The position numbers were made by a program, and so were the translations under genes. A stretch of 64,000 bases of DNA, taken from the NCBI GenBank assembly GCA_949825025.1, contig OX463778.1, positions 20,862,196 to 20,926,195 of the forward strand, in the 5' to 3' direction. The DNA comes from Siphlonurus alternatus. Lineage: Eukaryota; Arthropoda; Insecta; Ephemeroptera; Siphlonuridae. Of this stretch, positions 42,739 through 52,865 are shown in pieces (the stretch's first letter is position 1; every line of letters begins with the position of its first letter). The notes below the pieces were generated by a model, which was not told the origin of the DNA, ran no database searches, and worked only from the letters and a program-made list of their open reading frames with translations.

Positions 42739-45595
42739 TTTCTCGACAAGAGACGATATTACTCATAAATAACTCATAATTCAAAATTATTATTATACAT
42801 TATTTCTACACTGTATGAAAAATTAAGCTGCAATTTTTTTGTATGTTCGTTGTTTATTTTTTACCATGAACGTTACAAAAGCACTAATCTGATTAAAATG
42901 TAAATAAGTAAAAGGAAAAGAAAGTAGGTTTTTACATTAAAATAAAAGTATAGCAAAGCCGATATTTTACACCGCAAAAAAGGTTAAAATTATAGCACTG
43001 TAAATCTGTCTCCGGCACAAATTTAAATTTCCCTGGTTGCTACGATGTTTTCACCCCGACAAATTGCTCGGGCACGTTTCTCATTTATTTACCTATAGAC
43101 TGACAAAGGTGATCCATTAACTCGACTAAAACAAATTTAAAATATATTCTACCTATGACTTCAATATATTTTATATGAAGAGTGAATTATTTACTATCGT
43201 TCAACTAAAAATGCATTTATTTTTATGTGAAACCTTTAATTCTTCTCTACATCGTTAGTAAATTATATTTGTTATATATAAAGTAGGTGTTAATCATTAT
43301 TCTCAAATAAAAACTTATTTCAATTTTATCAGTGTGAATTAGAATGTAATTCTATTGATTGTAAGCTGAGTATTTATAAATCGTGATATTATCTATATAT
43401 TTAAGAAGTTTATATGTATTAATTTATTTAATAGGCAATGCAGTCAGCCTATATATGTCATAATCTTTGAGGTAGAGTATGGCTGTTACATTTATGTGTG
43501 TACCGTAGATCTTGTTGTTGTATGATTCTCTTTAAACATATTTCATACTTAAATAATAAAAACATTAAAAACAAAAAACGAAAAGGAGTACGACCTTTTT
43601 ACTATTTTAATTAACATTCATTTTAAATTTTCCTTTAATATTTAATTAAAAAATATATTAATTTTTTACAACAATTTGTCCCTTTAATAAAATATTCATG
43701 CGAGGTAAAAAAATTAACTACTATGAACGAAAATGGAGAGGAGAGCTAGATATATAGAGAGAGAGAAAGAGGTACTTCCATTACTACATACGGTGATGGC
43801 AGGCACGGCTCTTGGGTTTAAGATGTTTTGGCTCACGCTACGTCCGCTGTTAGTGGAATTACATAAGAGAAGCTTGCTAAGAAGATGCTGGACCAAGTAG
43901 CACAGAAACAACATTGTTGTTGTATAGTCAAATGTTTGCGCTGCCACTAATGCTCTGGCGTGACGAAGGCCAACTACTTCACTATATATAAGACAACAGA
44001 CTTGATACTAAAGCTTTGTAAGCCGTGTCAAAATTTGTAAAAAGAAAAAGTGAGTCTGATGATGGTAGTGTGTGTACTCACAAAGTCTGTAGTACATACA
44101 CAACTTTCTATGTGGCTCAATGGAAATGAACTTTATATGGAAAAAATTGATAAGTAAAAGAAGTGGTTTTATCAAATGTAAAATTTTACAAGAATTTTAA
44201 ATTAAATTATATTTATTGTTGTTTTCGCTGTTTAATATAAATTGGTAGTAATATAAAATTACATTTAACGTATTGTCTAAAATTTCGGATTTATTTAACC
44301 CTCTAATACCTTTAAAATTGTGCTATAATCACCTTCTACGCGTAACGCCTACCTCTAAGCTTCCGTTTACGATTGACTTCAGTTACTACGCGAGTCAAAG
44401 GAAATTTCTGTCAGATGGAATCGAATGAAATAAATTTTAAAAATTCGAGAATGCTCTAAAACTTAATCGCATATGGTTTGAGCAGATTCAAGGGGGCGGT
44501 TTCCTCACAATAGCTCCATTTCCGGTTTCCGTCCATAAGGCGAATGTTAAAATTCTACCTCGGTTTTCTCAAAACTGATAACACCGATCCACTTCAAAAT
44601 TTACATGCCACCTATTGATGGTGAGTTCTAAGTTCTCTGCAAATCTTGTAGCATTTAAGGGGGCCGATTCCGAGATTTCAATCAACTGAAATCAATCCTT
44701 AAAAGATTTTTTTTGTTCATGTCTTTTTCCCCGATTTTAATACTTAGCCCAGTAAAAATTATTATTTTCCGTTAAATATTTGCATGACTGTACCGTCACA
44801 ACGTTTGAAGTATGACATTAAAGATAATAAAAAATGTGAAGGAAAAAAAATGACAATACAGAACTCGAGGTCCTCTATCTAAAAACGGAATAAAAAAATT
44901 ATGCATTTTGGTAAAAATTTAAAAATCATTTTAATTAATAAAAAAGTTGCAAATCTGAATCATGCCACTTTATTCCTAGCATTGTGTATATATGGGTTGG
45001 GTTGGATGGAAGAGTGGACCTGATGGCCTAAATCTCGCCCCCAATGAAAACGATTTTATTTATTTATATTCTGAATTTGCATCTTTGCATAATTTAGGCA
45101 AATCAATTAAAAAGCTGAACAGGTTGCCTATATAGTCCTGTTTTTGGCTACGTTGAGATTTTATCTTGTCAGCTAGGGTGTGCAACTTGAAAGGGGGAGG
45201 GAGAATTAGCTTGCACCCTTTTGTTTTTCTTTATTAGCAATGCATATTCAAACTCTCTTCTCAAGTAGTAGGATATTCAATAATATACATTTTTTTTTAC
45301 ATTGTATATTATATTGTTTTATAAGTTTAATAGTTCATTGAATTAATTTTTGTGTCATTATTAATTATTAATATTATTATATATTTTAGTTATTTTAATG
45401 GAATAACGAGTTAATGAATACTTATATAATGGGACTACTCAGTAATATTTTGATGTGCCTCATGGGCTTTATTTTTATTTTTTTTAACATGTATTGTAAT
45501 ATATTAATCATGTCCATGTATTTTTTATGCCAATTATAAAAAAAGTAAAATAATATAATTCAGTTGTATCCGAAAGTTAATCCAATGCAGATTAA
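42739..45595. other. AT-rich stretch with small GC-richer patches
   Basis: 43780-43990 holds a 34-codon frame (ATG at 43796, MAGTALGFKMFWLTLRPLLV...) followed by a TATA-like TATATATAAG at 43983; neither is convincing. 44330-44720 has two similar strings, AAGGGGGCGGTTTCC and AAGGGGGCCGATTCC, about 180 bp apart. No gene called. Confidence 0.35.
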
Positions 45596-45794
45596 AGGTG
45601 GATTTTCATGAGCATGAATTTCCAGCTTGCGACGCGAATACTGCGTACAAGTCAACATCCATTGGCGGTCATATTTGGTGATTAAAAAAAAAAAGATCAT
45701 CGTTATTAACACGATACCTGGTGAATTTGCTCGACACATAGGTTTTACGTCAAAATCTCGCCGCATCACAATTGTCACTAATAAAAATCCACCT
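45596..45794. mobile_element. Harbinger-like MITE (AGGTGGATTTT ends)
   Basis: 199 bp from AGGTGGATTTTCATGAG to AAAAATCCACCT, bordered by TTAA on the left and TTA on the right. The internal GCGACGCGAATACTGCG resembles the element at 35985. The 89-codon minus frame spanning it (45829-45560) is an artefact of this MITE. Confidence 0.8.
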
Positions 45795-47690
45795 TTATAA
45801 TTATTGGGAAAATATGTTATGAAGATCACTGTTTATCTGTCACAACTCGTCAGTGTCATGATGAAACGGTGCCAACAAATGCAACAACAGCATTCGTGTC
45901 CTAGCATGCACTACATACAATAATAAAAATGCATTTCATTTGAAAATTTACTTTAAGATTACGTAATACAGCCATATTTTATATTTACAAACATCTTACT
46001 TCAATATATTTTACAGATAATCAAAATGCATCCTAGCGATCAATTGACATACATATCCATCAAATCATTTGCATTTACTTGGGAAATCTAAAATATTTTT
46101 TAAGTCATACTGAAATGTTGTGTTATAAAAATATGAAGATGATAAAAAAAAATTGGAGATGTTAGGTGATACGCTTGTATTATATAGTTATGAAATATCT
46201 TAGATTTCATCTTGTGCTTCTTTCTGGGATAAAACTTATTAAAATTATTTATAGCTCAACTATATAATATTCAAAACACATTAAAATATAGCATATGATA
46301 TTATATATTATTATACTGTTCTCTATCATATGATTTGTGACACTTCATATTAATAATTAATCCATTTACCACTAACCTCAACGCATGCAAGTAAAATTAA
46401 ACATATACGTTCAATATTTAAAGTTCTTCAGTGTATACATAGTGTGATATGATAAATATAAATAATATAATTTATTTTGCTTGATACTTTTTTTAATAAT
46501 AACTTCTAGTACCAGTTCAAATATATTTTTTTATTTAACTATTTATTTATTTTTTATTTATTTTTGCAAATGTATGATGTATTTTATTGGAATTAATTCA
46601 ATTGTGTCTTTTCCCAGTTTATGTTTACAGAAAAGAAAAGACAAGTGTTATTGGATAATATAATCCCATTTTAATTATGTACTCTAATAACTTTGATAAT
46701 GAATAATTGAATAATAAAATTAAATTATATTTTCTTTGTAAATGAAAGATAAGTCAAGCTCGTTTAATAAGAAGAAAATATTTTAAATTTCTACCAACGT
46801 TGTTATATAAACTTTATGAAAATGTGGACAAAATTTGGCTGTGAAGTTAATACAATTTAATTTGATATTTTCACTAACATAATACAACGTAATAATAATA
46901 TTTTCTGTTCGTATTTAAATATTTGTAGGTATATTTGAAATCAAATTACAGTCCTGGACAGAATATAAATTGAAACAGGAAGACTAAAAACATCACATCC
47001 GGTGGGAATCTTAATTAAATTCGATTTTTGATTTACAGAAAATATGGACTTTAAAAAGGATTTAAAAGCAAAGTGTATTGAAGTGAAAGTTCACAGAAAA
47101 ATCACGTGACTGTGAGTACTGCGACAAATTAATTTAATAATTGTAAACTCCTTACACAGCACTTTGCACCCTCTAACCATTTCTGTAATAAATAATGTTG
47201 AAGTCAATACTGCTAGTTTAGCTTAATATAATATTTTTATCGTACTAAAATAAATATATCAAATTTTATCAGTTATTTCTTATTTCCTCTAATTTATTTT
47301 TTACGATAAACTCACTTTTGGTTTATCAATGTGTTTTCTTATTATTTTTGGTCTTCTTTTAAATATTTTTTTAACAGGAACGTTTTTTTTAACTATCAAT
47401 GTGAACATTTTATAGCAAATAAATATGAATTAAATACTCATGAAAATTTAAAACAGGTAAAAAAAAAAGCAATAAAATAATTACTTTACCCGAGTTAAAA
47501 TAAATTTTATAGTTTATTCTCTTCTCTTCGCTTTTCTTTCTCCTATTTTGTACCATTTCTGTGGGAAAAATTGGAATAAAATATGAGATTACATCTTCTT
47601 TCCTCACATTGAAATATTTCCATTTCATCCTCACTTTGAGCAAGGAAGGAATAATGTGTATTTTTGAGGTAAAAAGGTGTAATAGGATTA
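45795..47690. other. AT-rich stretch with one family C end relic
   Basis: 47158-47212 (CAGCACTTTGCACCCTCTAA, CATTTCTGTAATAAATAATG) is a lone right end of a family C MITE. No gene recognised. Confidence 0.5.
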
Positions 47691-47875
47691 AGGTGCATTT
47701 CCATGGAGCGATGTCGAGCGGGGCTTTGCGGAGCGAGGAAAGTGCACTTGCTGCAATCTCGTATGGCGGATAGGTTGGCGATAAAATCATTCCCCGCAAG
47801 GCAAGGGAATTCCGAGCCTCTGATTGGCTGTAGCACGCCAATTTTTCGCTTTCCCCGCTCCATGGAAATGTACCT
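47691..47875. mobile_element. Family B MITE copy 3
   Basis: 185 bp from AGGTGCATTTCCATGGAGCG to the complement CCATGGAAATGTACCT. Left flank TTA. The 159- and 106-codon minus frames and the 70-codon plus frame crossing it are shadows of its palindromic ends. Confidence 0.88.
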
Positions 47876-49149
47876 CTAAGTTTAGACATGCATCTAATTT
47901 GAAGTTAAATAAGAAGTTTAAAAATTAGAGTTTCAATTCAAAAGAAATTTTTAATAATATAACACAGTAAATTTTTGTCATACAATGTGATGTATGATAT
48001 AATTTAAAGTTCATTGTTAAAGAAATTATATTCATAGAAGTACACTGACCTGTAATAAAAATTAAATTAAAATTTTAAATAAGGAAATGATCATCGTCTT
48101 AAATTTTACTTTTAAGTTTTAATCCTTTTTCACTCTCTCTCTCTCTTTCATTTTCATTTATTATATATAAGACAAAAGAGCTTTCCATTATTTGAATTTA
48201 AATTATAACTTTCCAATTTCCATTTAACCCTTTTCATTATTATTGAACGTTTAATAATGAAAATGGATTTTAGATATTATAGTATTGTTATAAAGTTATA
48301 AAAGAAACAAAGAATAAGCTCCTCTATATAAGCTACTATCTAACAGTTCAGCTCTGCAATGTTATTAGAATCAAATGGCCGAATATTGATGGTTACAGAA
48401 ATGTTATTATTCGTGCGCACAAATTGGGGGGGGGACAGTTTGCACGCCCGTGATAACCAACACAAAATCCGTATTACAAGTGAAGCTTGGAATTGCCAAT
48501 CATAAACCCTTTCAATGCCATCAATAGACACATTGTTAGCAATGATTCCTTTGATGTGATTTATTCCTATCAGTCGCACCCTGTAACTTTATATATACGA
48601 GTATTATGGACTGATGTACTTTTTTATATAATTTCCATTTTATATAGCATTTATTTATATTTAAAATAAAAAGATTTTAAAAAAATGTGATTATTTATTT
48701 GTCACTAAAAATATAAAATTGTTAACTTCTTTTGAAAATTATTTCTCTTTTATAAAATATATAATAGTGAAATGCATGATGTAATCATATAATGTTTAAA
48801 CATTCAATGATATTATGATTCGTAATTTAAAATCATTCAATGAAGAATTACATTAATTTGTAATTTTTTTAAAGATGCCATGAAATGAAATCATATACAG
48901 GTTTAGATTCAGAATAGCTTTTATTCAAATTCACATAGTACAAATACAACGTTAGGAGTCAAAGCAATTAAGCCTTATTATATCATCTCTACCTGTGGAG
49001 TTTTATTATATGTATTTATTATTTTATGGGACTTTTTCTATACCTCCTAAACTGTTTGCTACCCGCAACACAGTTATGATAAAATAGTTGCATAGCCTAC
49101 AGGATGTAGCATGACAAATTTTGTTTTCCTTATTATTAAACATCACTTT
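47876..49149. other. AT-rich non-coding stretch
   Basis: No gene or repeat family recognised. Short G run at about 48426-48434. Confidence 0.5.
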
Positions 49150-49745
49150 CGGGACCCCAAAATTAACCAGCGTTTTCCTATGCTGGGACGCACTTCCTTT
49201 GGGCGAGCGTCTGGGTTCGTCGGAACCCGACGAAACTTTTCCTGGGGGTTCCCGGGGGTGGCCGCCGTAACCACGAAAATAATAAAAAATCCACGTCCGG
49301 GGGGGGACTGGGGGTGAATTTTTTTGTCTAGATTTTTGGGGTTTTTCGGCCTCCGAGCTCTTCCGGTGCCCTGCGCTGGCCTTGGCCGGTGGAGGTCTTT
49401 GCCCGGTGAACTTTTGTTGCTGCCGAGTCGTGTTCGGTTCCGGACACCGGACACCGTTTCGGCAGCGCACGCCACCCGTGAGGTTACGTTTGGAAATTTG
49501 GGCTCTTCGGTGTCGTGTGGTCTGTGTTTCGAATCACCGTGTGTTCGAGTGTTGGTGCGTGGTGTGTTGTCGTGGCCGTGTAGTGAGGACGTCATGCTAT
49601 TGCGACGTATTACGTGTCACTTTGATGTGTTACGGCCCTCTATCATGCACTTTGAATCACAAATGTGGACATCGTGGACACGGGGTGACCTTGTGCCGCG
49701 TGACTCCACGGCTAGGGGATCTCCTCCCTGAGTTCATCTTTTCGT
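49150..49745. other. CpG-rich island, 600 bp
   Basis: This is the most GC-rich part of the window, rich in CpG, with sharp borders to AT-rich DNA on both sides. Long overlapping frames exist in several registers: minus 49595-49143 (150 codons, Pro/Arg/Lys-rich) and 49470-49024 (148 codons), plus 49324-49731 (135 codons). High GC lowers stop frequency, so none is convincing by itself. It could be a CpG island upstream of the gene candidate at 50180, or the 5' end of a minus-strand non-LTR element. Confidence 0.5.
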
Positions 49746-49839
49746 TGGTTTCGATTTGTGTTTTCTGATACGTAAACATGCAACACACAACGTACTAGTG
49801 CTACTTTTTCCATTTTTTATACATACAGTGTTTCCTGCC

Positions 49840-50179
49840 ATTGGAAAGTTTATGGTTACCAACTTCAACAGCTTCTTTGTAGTCCAACTTTGAATGTTGG
49901 TGGAAAAAGGCAAGTCTACCATTGGTAGAAAGAGTTCTGCTAACTGGGATTGGCTGAAGCTTTTGCATATCGTCAATGCTTTGAAATTATTATAATTTAT
50001 TAACTTTCTTTGTGTGACTGCTGCCATCCCATTGGCTGCTTCTGTTTAGAGGCAACATTGCAAAAGGGGATCTGACTGCTCAGTGCAGTGATGTGAAATT
50101 CGCGCGAAGATTGGTCCGCGAAAATGCGCATGCGAATATCCGCGCAAGTGCGCGCATATGCGCGTAAGATAGTCTCAAG
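49840..50179 (+). promoter_or_regulatory. CCAAT/NRF1/YY1-type promoter
   Basis: Inverted CCAAT boxes (ATTGG) lie at 49840, 49921, 49949, 50031 and 50110. They are followed by an NRF1-like palindrome TGCGCATGCG at 50125-50134 and another GCGC-rich stretch GTGCGCGCATATGCGCG at 50149-50164. The sequence then enters AAGATGGTGGC at 50178, close to the YY1 consensus AAGATGGCGGC often found at the start codon of housekeeping genes. No TATA box. The combination in correct order and spacing is the strongest regulatory signal in the window. Confidence 0.6.
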
Positions 50180-50302
50180 ATGGTGGCTGCCCGCAAATGG
50201 AATCACGTGAGCACAGATATTGTAGACATTCAGAAGTTCGATATATTTCCCATAGATGGAGATGCCATATATGGTAGCACATTCCAAGCAAACTACTTTC
50301 AG
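50180..50302 (+). CDS. Candidate first coding exon of a host gene
   Basis: ATG at 50180 begins 41 codons (MVAARKWNHV ... FPIDGDAIYG ... ANYFQ) that end at a donor-like CAG|GTGTGA at 50302/50303, phase 0. Without splicing the frame stops at 50306-50308, so a spliced protein is required for a useful product. The amino-acid composition is mixed and protein-like with no low complexity. I do not recognise the family. The placement directly after the CCAAT/NRF1/YY1-type promoter supports a TATA-less housekeeping gene. Later exons were not identified in the 13.7 kb to the window end. The main alternative is a fortuitous short frame. Confidence 0.45.
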
Positions 50303-50314
50303 GTGTGACTTAAT

Positions 50315-50695
50315 TAATATAACTTTATATAAAATTGATTATTTTCGTAAATAATGCTCGGATTTACTCCCAATTAGGTCTAGGGGGGGTTATAAAATTA
50401 AGGTGCAAGTAATGCGGGTTGCATACCTTCAGGGGCATGTAGGTTGTGGTTGCATACTTTCAGGGGAAGTTTGGTTGGGTTGCATACCTTCAGGGGCATG
50501 TAAGTGAAGGTTGCCTACCTTTAGGGGTAACTTATAATAACTTTATATAAAAACGAATATTTTCGTAAATAATGCTCGGATCATCTCCCAATTAGGTCTA
50601 GGGGGGGTTATCAAATTAAGGTGTAATTAATGCGGGTTGCATACTTTCAGGGGCATGTAGGTTGTGGTTGCCTACTTTCAGGGGCAATTTGCGTT
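50315..50695. repeat. 218-bp duplication with 31-bp minisatellite
   Basis: A block beginning TATAACTTTATATAAAA, then TTTTCGTAAATAATGCTCGG and CCAATTAGGTCTAGGGGGGG, occurs at 50315 and again at 50535, offset 218 bp. Inside, a unit close to GGTTGCATACTTTCAGGGGC (full unit 31 bp) repeats at 50417, 50448, 50478, 50509, then 50635 and 50666. Each unit carries a splice-acceptor-like YTTYAG. This lies just downstream of the candidate exon, so it would be intronic. Confidence 0.9.
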
Positions 50696-50845
50696 CGGTA
50701 CATCATAGCATTACGAGGTTTAATTACAACTGGCCACCTCTTTGTGTTGAAGATGGGCAGTGTCCGGAGTAAGCCCATTGCCTTGCTCGCTCGAACACGA
50801 CCGGACGCTAAGAAAATAATTAACTCGAATCTCCCCAAACTCCTT

Positions 50846-50993
50846 AAAAAAATTATTAAATAAAATAAAATAAAATAAATAATAATAAAATAATAGGGGC
50901 CTAACAACTGCGTCTGACTAATTAAAAAAATTATTAAATAAAATGAAATAAATAATAATAAAATAGTAGGGGTCTAACAACTGCGTCTGAGTC
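50846..50993. repeat. Tandem duplication of about 75 bp
   Basis: AAAAAAATTATTAAATAAAA followed by AATAATAATAAAATA, then TAGGGGYCTAACAACTGCGT, occurs twice back to back. The upstream 50700-50845 segment is GC-richer and open in one plus frame (from 50630), with GTCCGG and CCGGAC forming a short inverted pair. Unassigned. Confidence 0.8.
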
Positions 50994-51069
50994 GTTATCT
51001 GAGCCTGTTCATCTTCGCTAATTTAAAACACTATAATATCTGTCAACCTATGGCTGAGAGATTTTTGGA

Positions 51070-51236
51070 AGTGCATCACTGCACTGGGTGGAAAGCAAGA
51101 CGAATTTATCCCAGGGAGGGAGCGGCGTATTTTTATACTTGAAATGTTCACCCATCCAAGTATTAACCACGCTTGACGTAGCCTGACTTCAGTGATCTAA
51201 CGAGAACCGGTCAATGCATAACGCCACGCTCCACCT
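51070..51236 (-). mobile_element. 5S-derived SINE, family S1, 3'-truncated
   Basis: The minus-strand head (about 51236-51150) reads GGAGCGTGGCGTTATGCA, ACCGGTTCTCGTTAGATCAC, GTCAGGCTACGTCAAGCGTG, TACTTGGATGGGTGA. It then reaches only the CACTTCC end near 51070, so the central domain and tail are missing. It abuts a family C MITE that has lost its left end. Confidence 0.8.
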
Positions 51237-51238
51237 CT

Positions 51239-51518
51239 ACTCTGAATTACTCTGAATTTTTTTAGATTTTTATGAGTCCTGCAACTATTTCTAAATAATT
51301 ATTGAACGTTCTGTAATTTAAGTTGGCACCCCTGAATCGTTAATAAAAAGGATAGGACAGAGATGCCTGTTGACGCCTCCAGAGGGCGTGGCAGCACATT
51401 AAATAATTATTTAAAAATAGTTCTGGGTTTCAAAAAAATCTGGAAAAAATCAGAGTAGCATAATTTGGTACCTTCAATTCATTTCTGTAATAAAAAAAAT
51501 TCATGTAGGTTGTCCAAT
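51239..51518. mobile_element. Family C MITE copy 7 (C2-type, left end missing)
   Basis: The right end ATTCATGTAGGTTGTCCA and the core (CGTTAATAAAAAGGATAGG, CCTCCAGAGGGCGTGGC) are C2-type. The left TIR is absent; the sequence starts at TACTCTGAATT next to the S1 head. Confidence 0.83.
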
Positions 51519-52092
51519 TTGCATTACAATACCGTTATGATATCACGTACTGAATACTTATATAGATGGCAACATATGATTGACAAAATTAATTAAAAGA
51601 CTTGAAACCAAACGAGCGTAGGCGAGTTTACACCCCACCCCTAGTTAATAATATATAATAATAAAAATAATAAATAATAATAATAAAACTTGAAGTACTA
51701 AAGATTGATGTAATCAGATTAATTAACAGTTATCTCAGTGAGAGGTCATTTATTGCTCTTCCATATAATCCAAAAAGCAATTTTTCTTGCTAATATTTCA
51801 ATTAACTTCACTTTATTCTGTACAGCTTTTTATTAAATCGGATTATATTTTATGAATGAGGAAAATATGTCTTTTGATGATTTTACCTCTATATAACGTA
51901 AGTACCAACAGGAATATCATGTTAGGGTTTCTGCACAAAGTTAGCAAATCATTGAAATGTTATAGTGTTTTAAACATTAATATAATTTTTAAGGTATGAT
52001 GATTCCTTAGGACTGAATATACTAGATTTAACTTTATTTTAAAATAAATATATTACTATCTTAATTCAAGATGCTTTTTTAATTCGTCTATT
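51519..52092. other. AT-rich stretch before assembly gap
   Basis: No gene recognised. (AAT)n-like runs at about 51645-51690. Confidence 0.5.
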
Positions 52093-52292
52093 NNNNNNNN
52101 NNNNNNNNNNNNNNNNNNNNNNNNNNNNNNNNNNNNNNNNNNNNNNNNNNNNNNNNNNNNNNNNNNNNNNNNNNNNNNNNNNNNNNNNNNNNNNNNNNNN
52201 NNNNNNNNNNNNNNNNNNNNNNNNNNNNNNNNNNNNNNNNNNNNNNNNNNNNNNNNNNNNNNNNNNNNNNNNNNNNNNNNNNNNNNNNNNNN
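52093..52292. other. Assembly gap of 200 N
   Basis: Exactly 200 undetermined bases, a round number that suggests a fixed-size placeholder. A short (CT)n run lies just to the right (about 52328-52344). Confidence 0.99.
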
Positions 52293-52539
52293 CTTATCTC
52301 TCGTTGAGTGAGATAGCATTGATTACATCTCCCTCTCTCTCTCTTGTGTTAATTTAAGTTCAATTTCATAATAATATATATAATAATATCATTATTATAA
52401 ACAAGTTTGATGATTGAAATCTTTAGAGACTTTTAAACAGAATAATAATTCTATAAAAAATTAAAAGAAAATATATGCAATTGACTTTCTCCATTCGCTA
52501 GTTGCTGAAATTTTTGAATTTTATGTATATTTTTATTTA
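52293..52539. other. AT-rich stretch after the assembly gap
   Basis: No gene recognised between the gap and the next MITE. Confidence 0.5.
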
Positions 52540-52865
52540 ATGGAGTACCGACCTCAAAAATTTTTATTGCAGAAATATTGCAGGATAGAGGGTGCAAAAA
52601 TATGCTACTCTGAATTTTTTCAGATTTTTCTGAGACCGGGAAGTATTTTTAAAAAAGTATTGAAAATCTATTTTGATGACTTCACGAGGCGCCTCTCCTT
52701 AAGAAAAGGATAGGACATTAACGCCCGTGACGTCATAAAAAGGACTTTCAATAATTTTTTAAAAATACTTCCCGGTCTCAGAAAAATCTGAATAAATTCA
52801 GAGTAGCATATTTTTGCACCCTCTATCCATTTCTGCAATACAAAAATTTGAGGTCGGTACTCCAT
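52540..52865. mobile_element. Family C MITE copy 8 (C1-type, TA-flanked)
   Basis: 326 bp from ATGGAGTACCGACCTCAA to GAGGTCGGTACTCCAT, TA on both sides (52538-52539 and 52866-52867). Core GCCCGTGACGTCATAAAA on one side, with CCTTAAGAAAAGGATAGG; the partner CRE is mutated to TGACTTCA. The 65-codon minus frame is an artefact. Confidence 0.92.

Noticed and set aside
43714..43991. Small gene with MAGTALGFK... frame and TATATATAAG box
   Set aside because: The TATA-like string lies downstream of the frame on the same strand, and the frame has no domain or splice support.
47410..47889. 159-codon minus frame, the longest in the window
   Set aside because: It is the family B MITE read through into AT-rich flank; the same peptide pieces appear at the other B copies.
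49734..50027. 97-codon minus-strand frame starting MAAVTQRKL, possible divergent gene partner of the 50180 exon
   Set aside because: It overlaps four of the five CCAAT boxes, has no splice or domain evidence, and the region is explained as promoter. A bidirectional promoter cannot be excluded.
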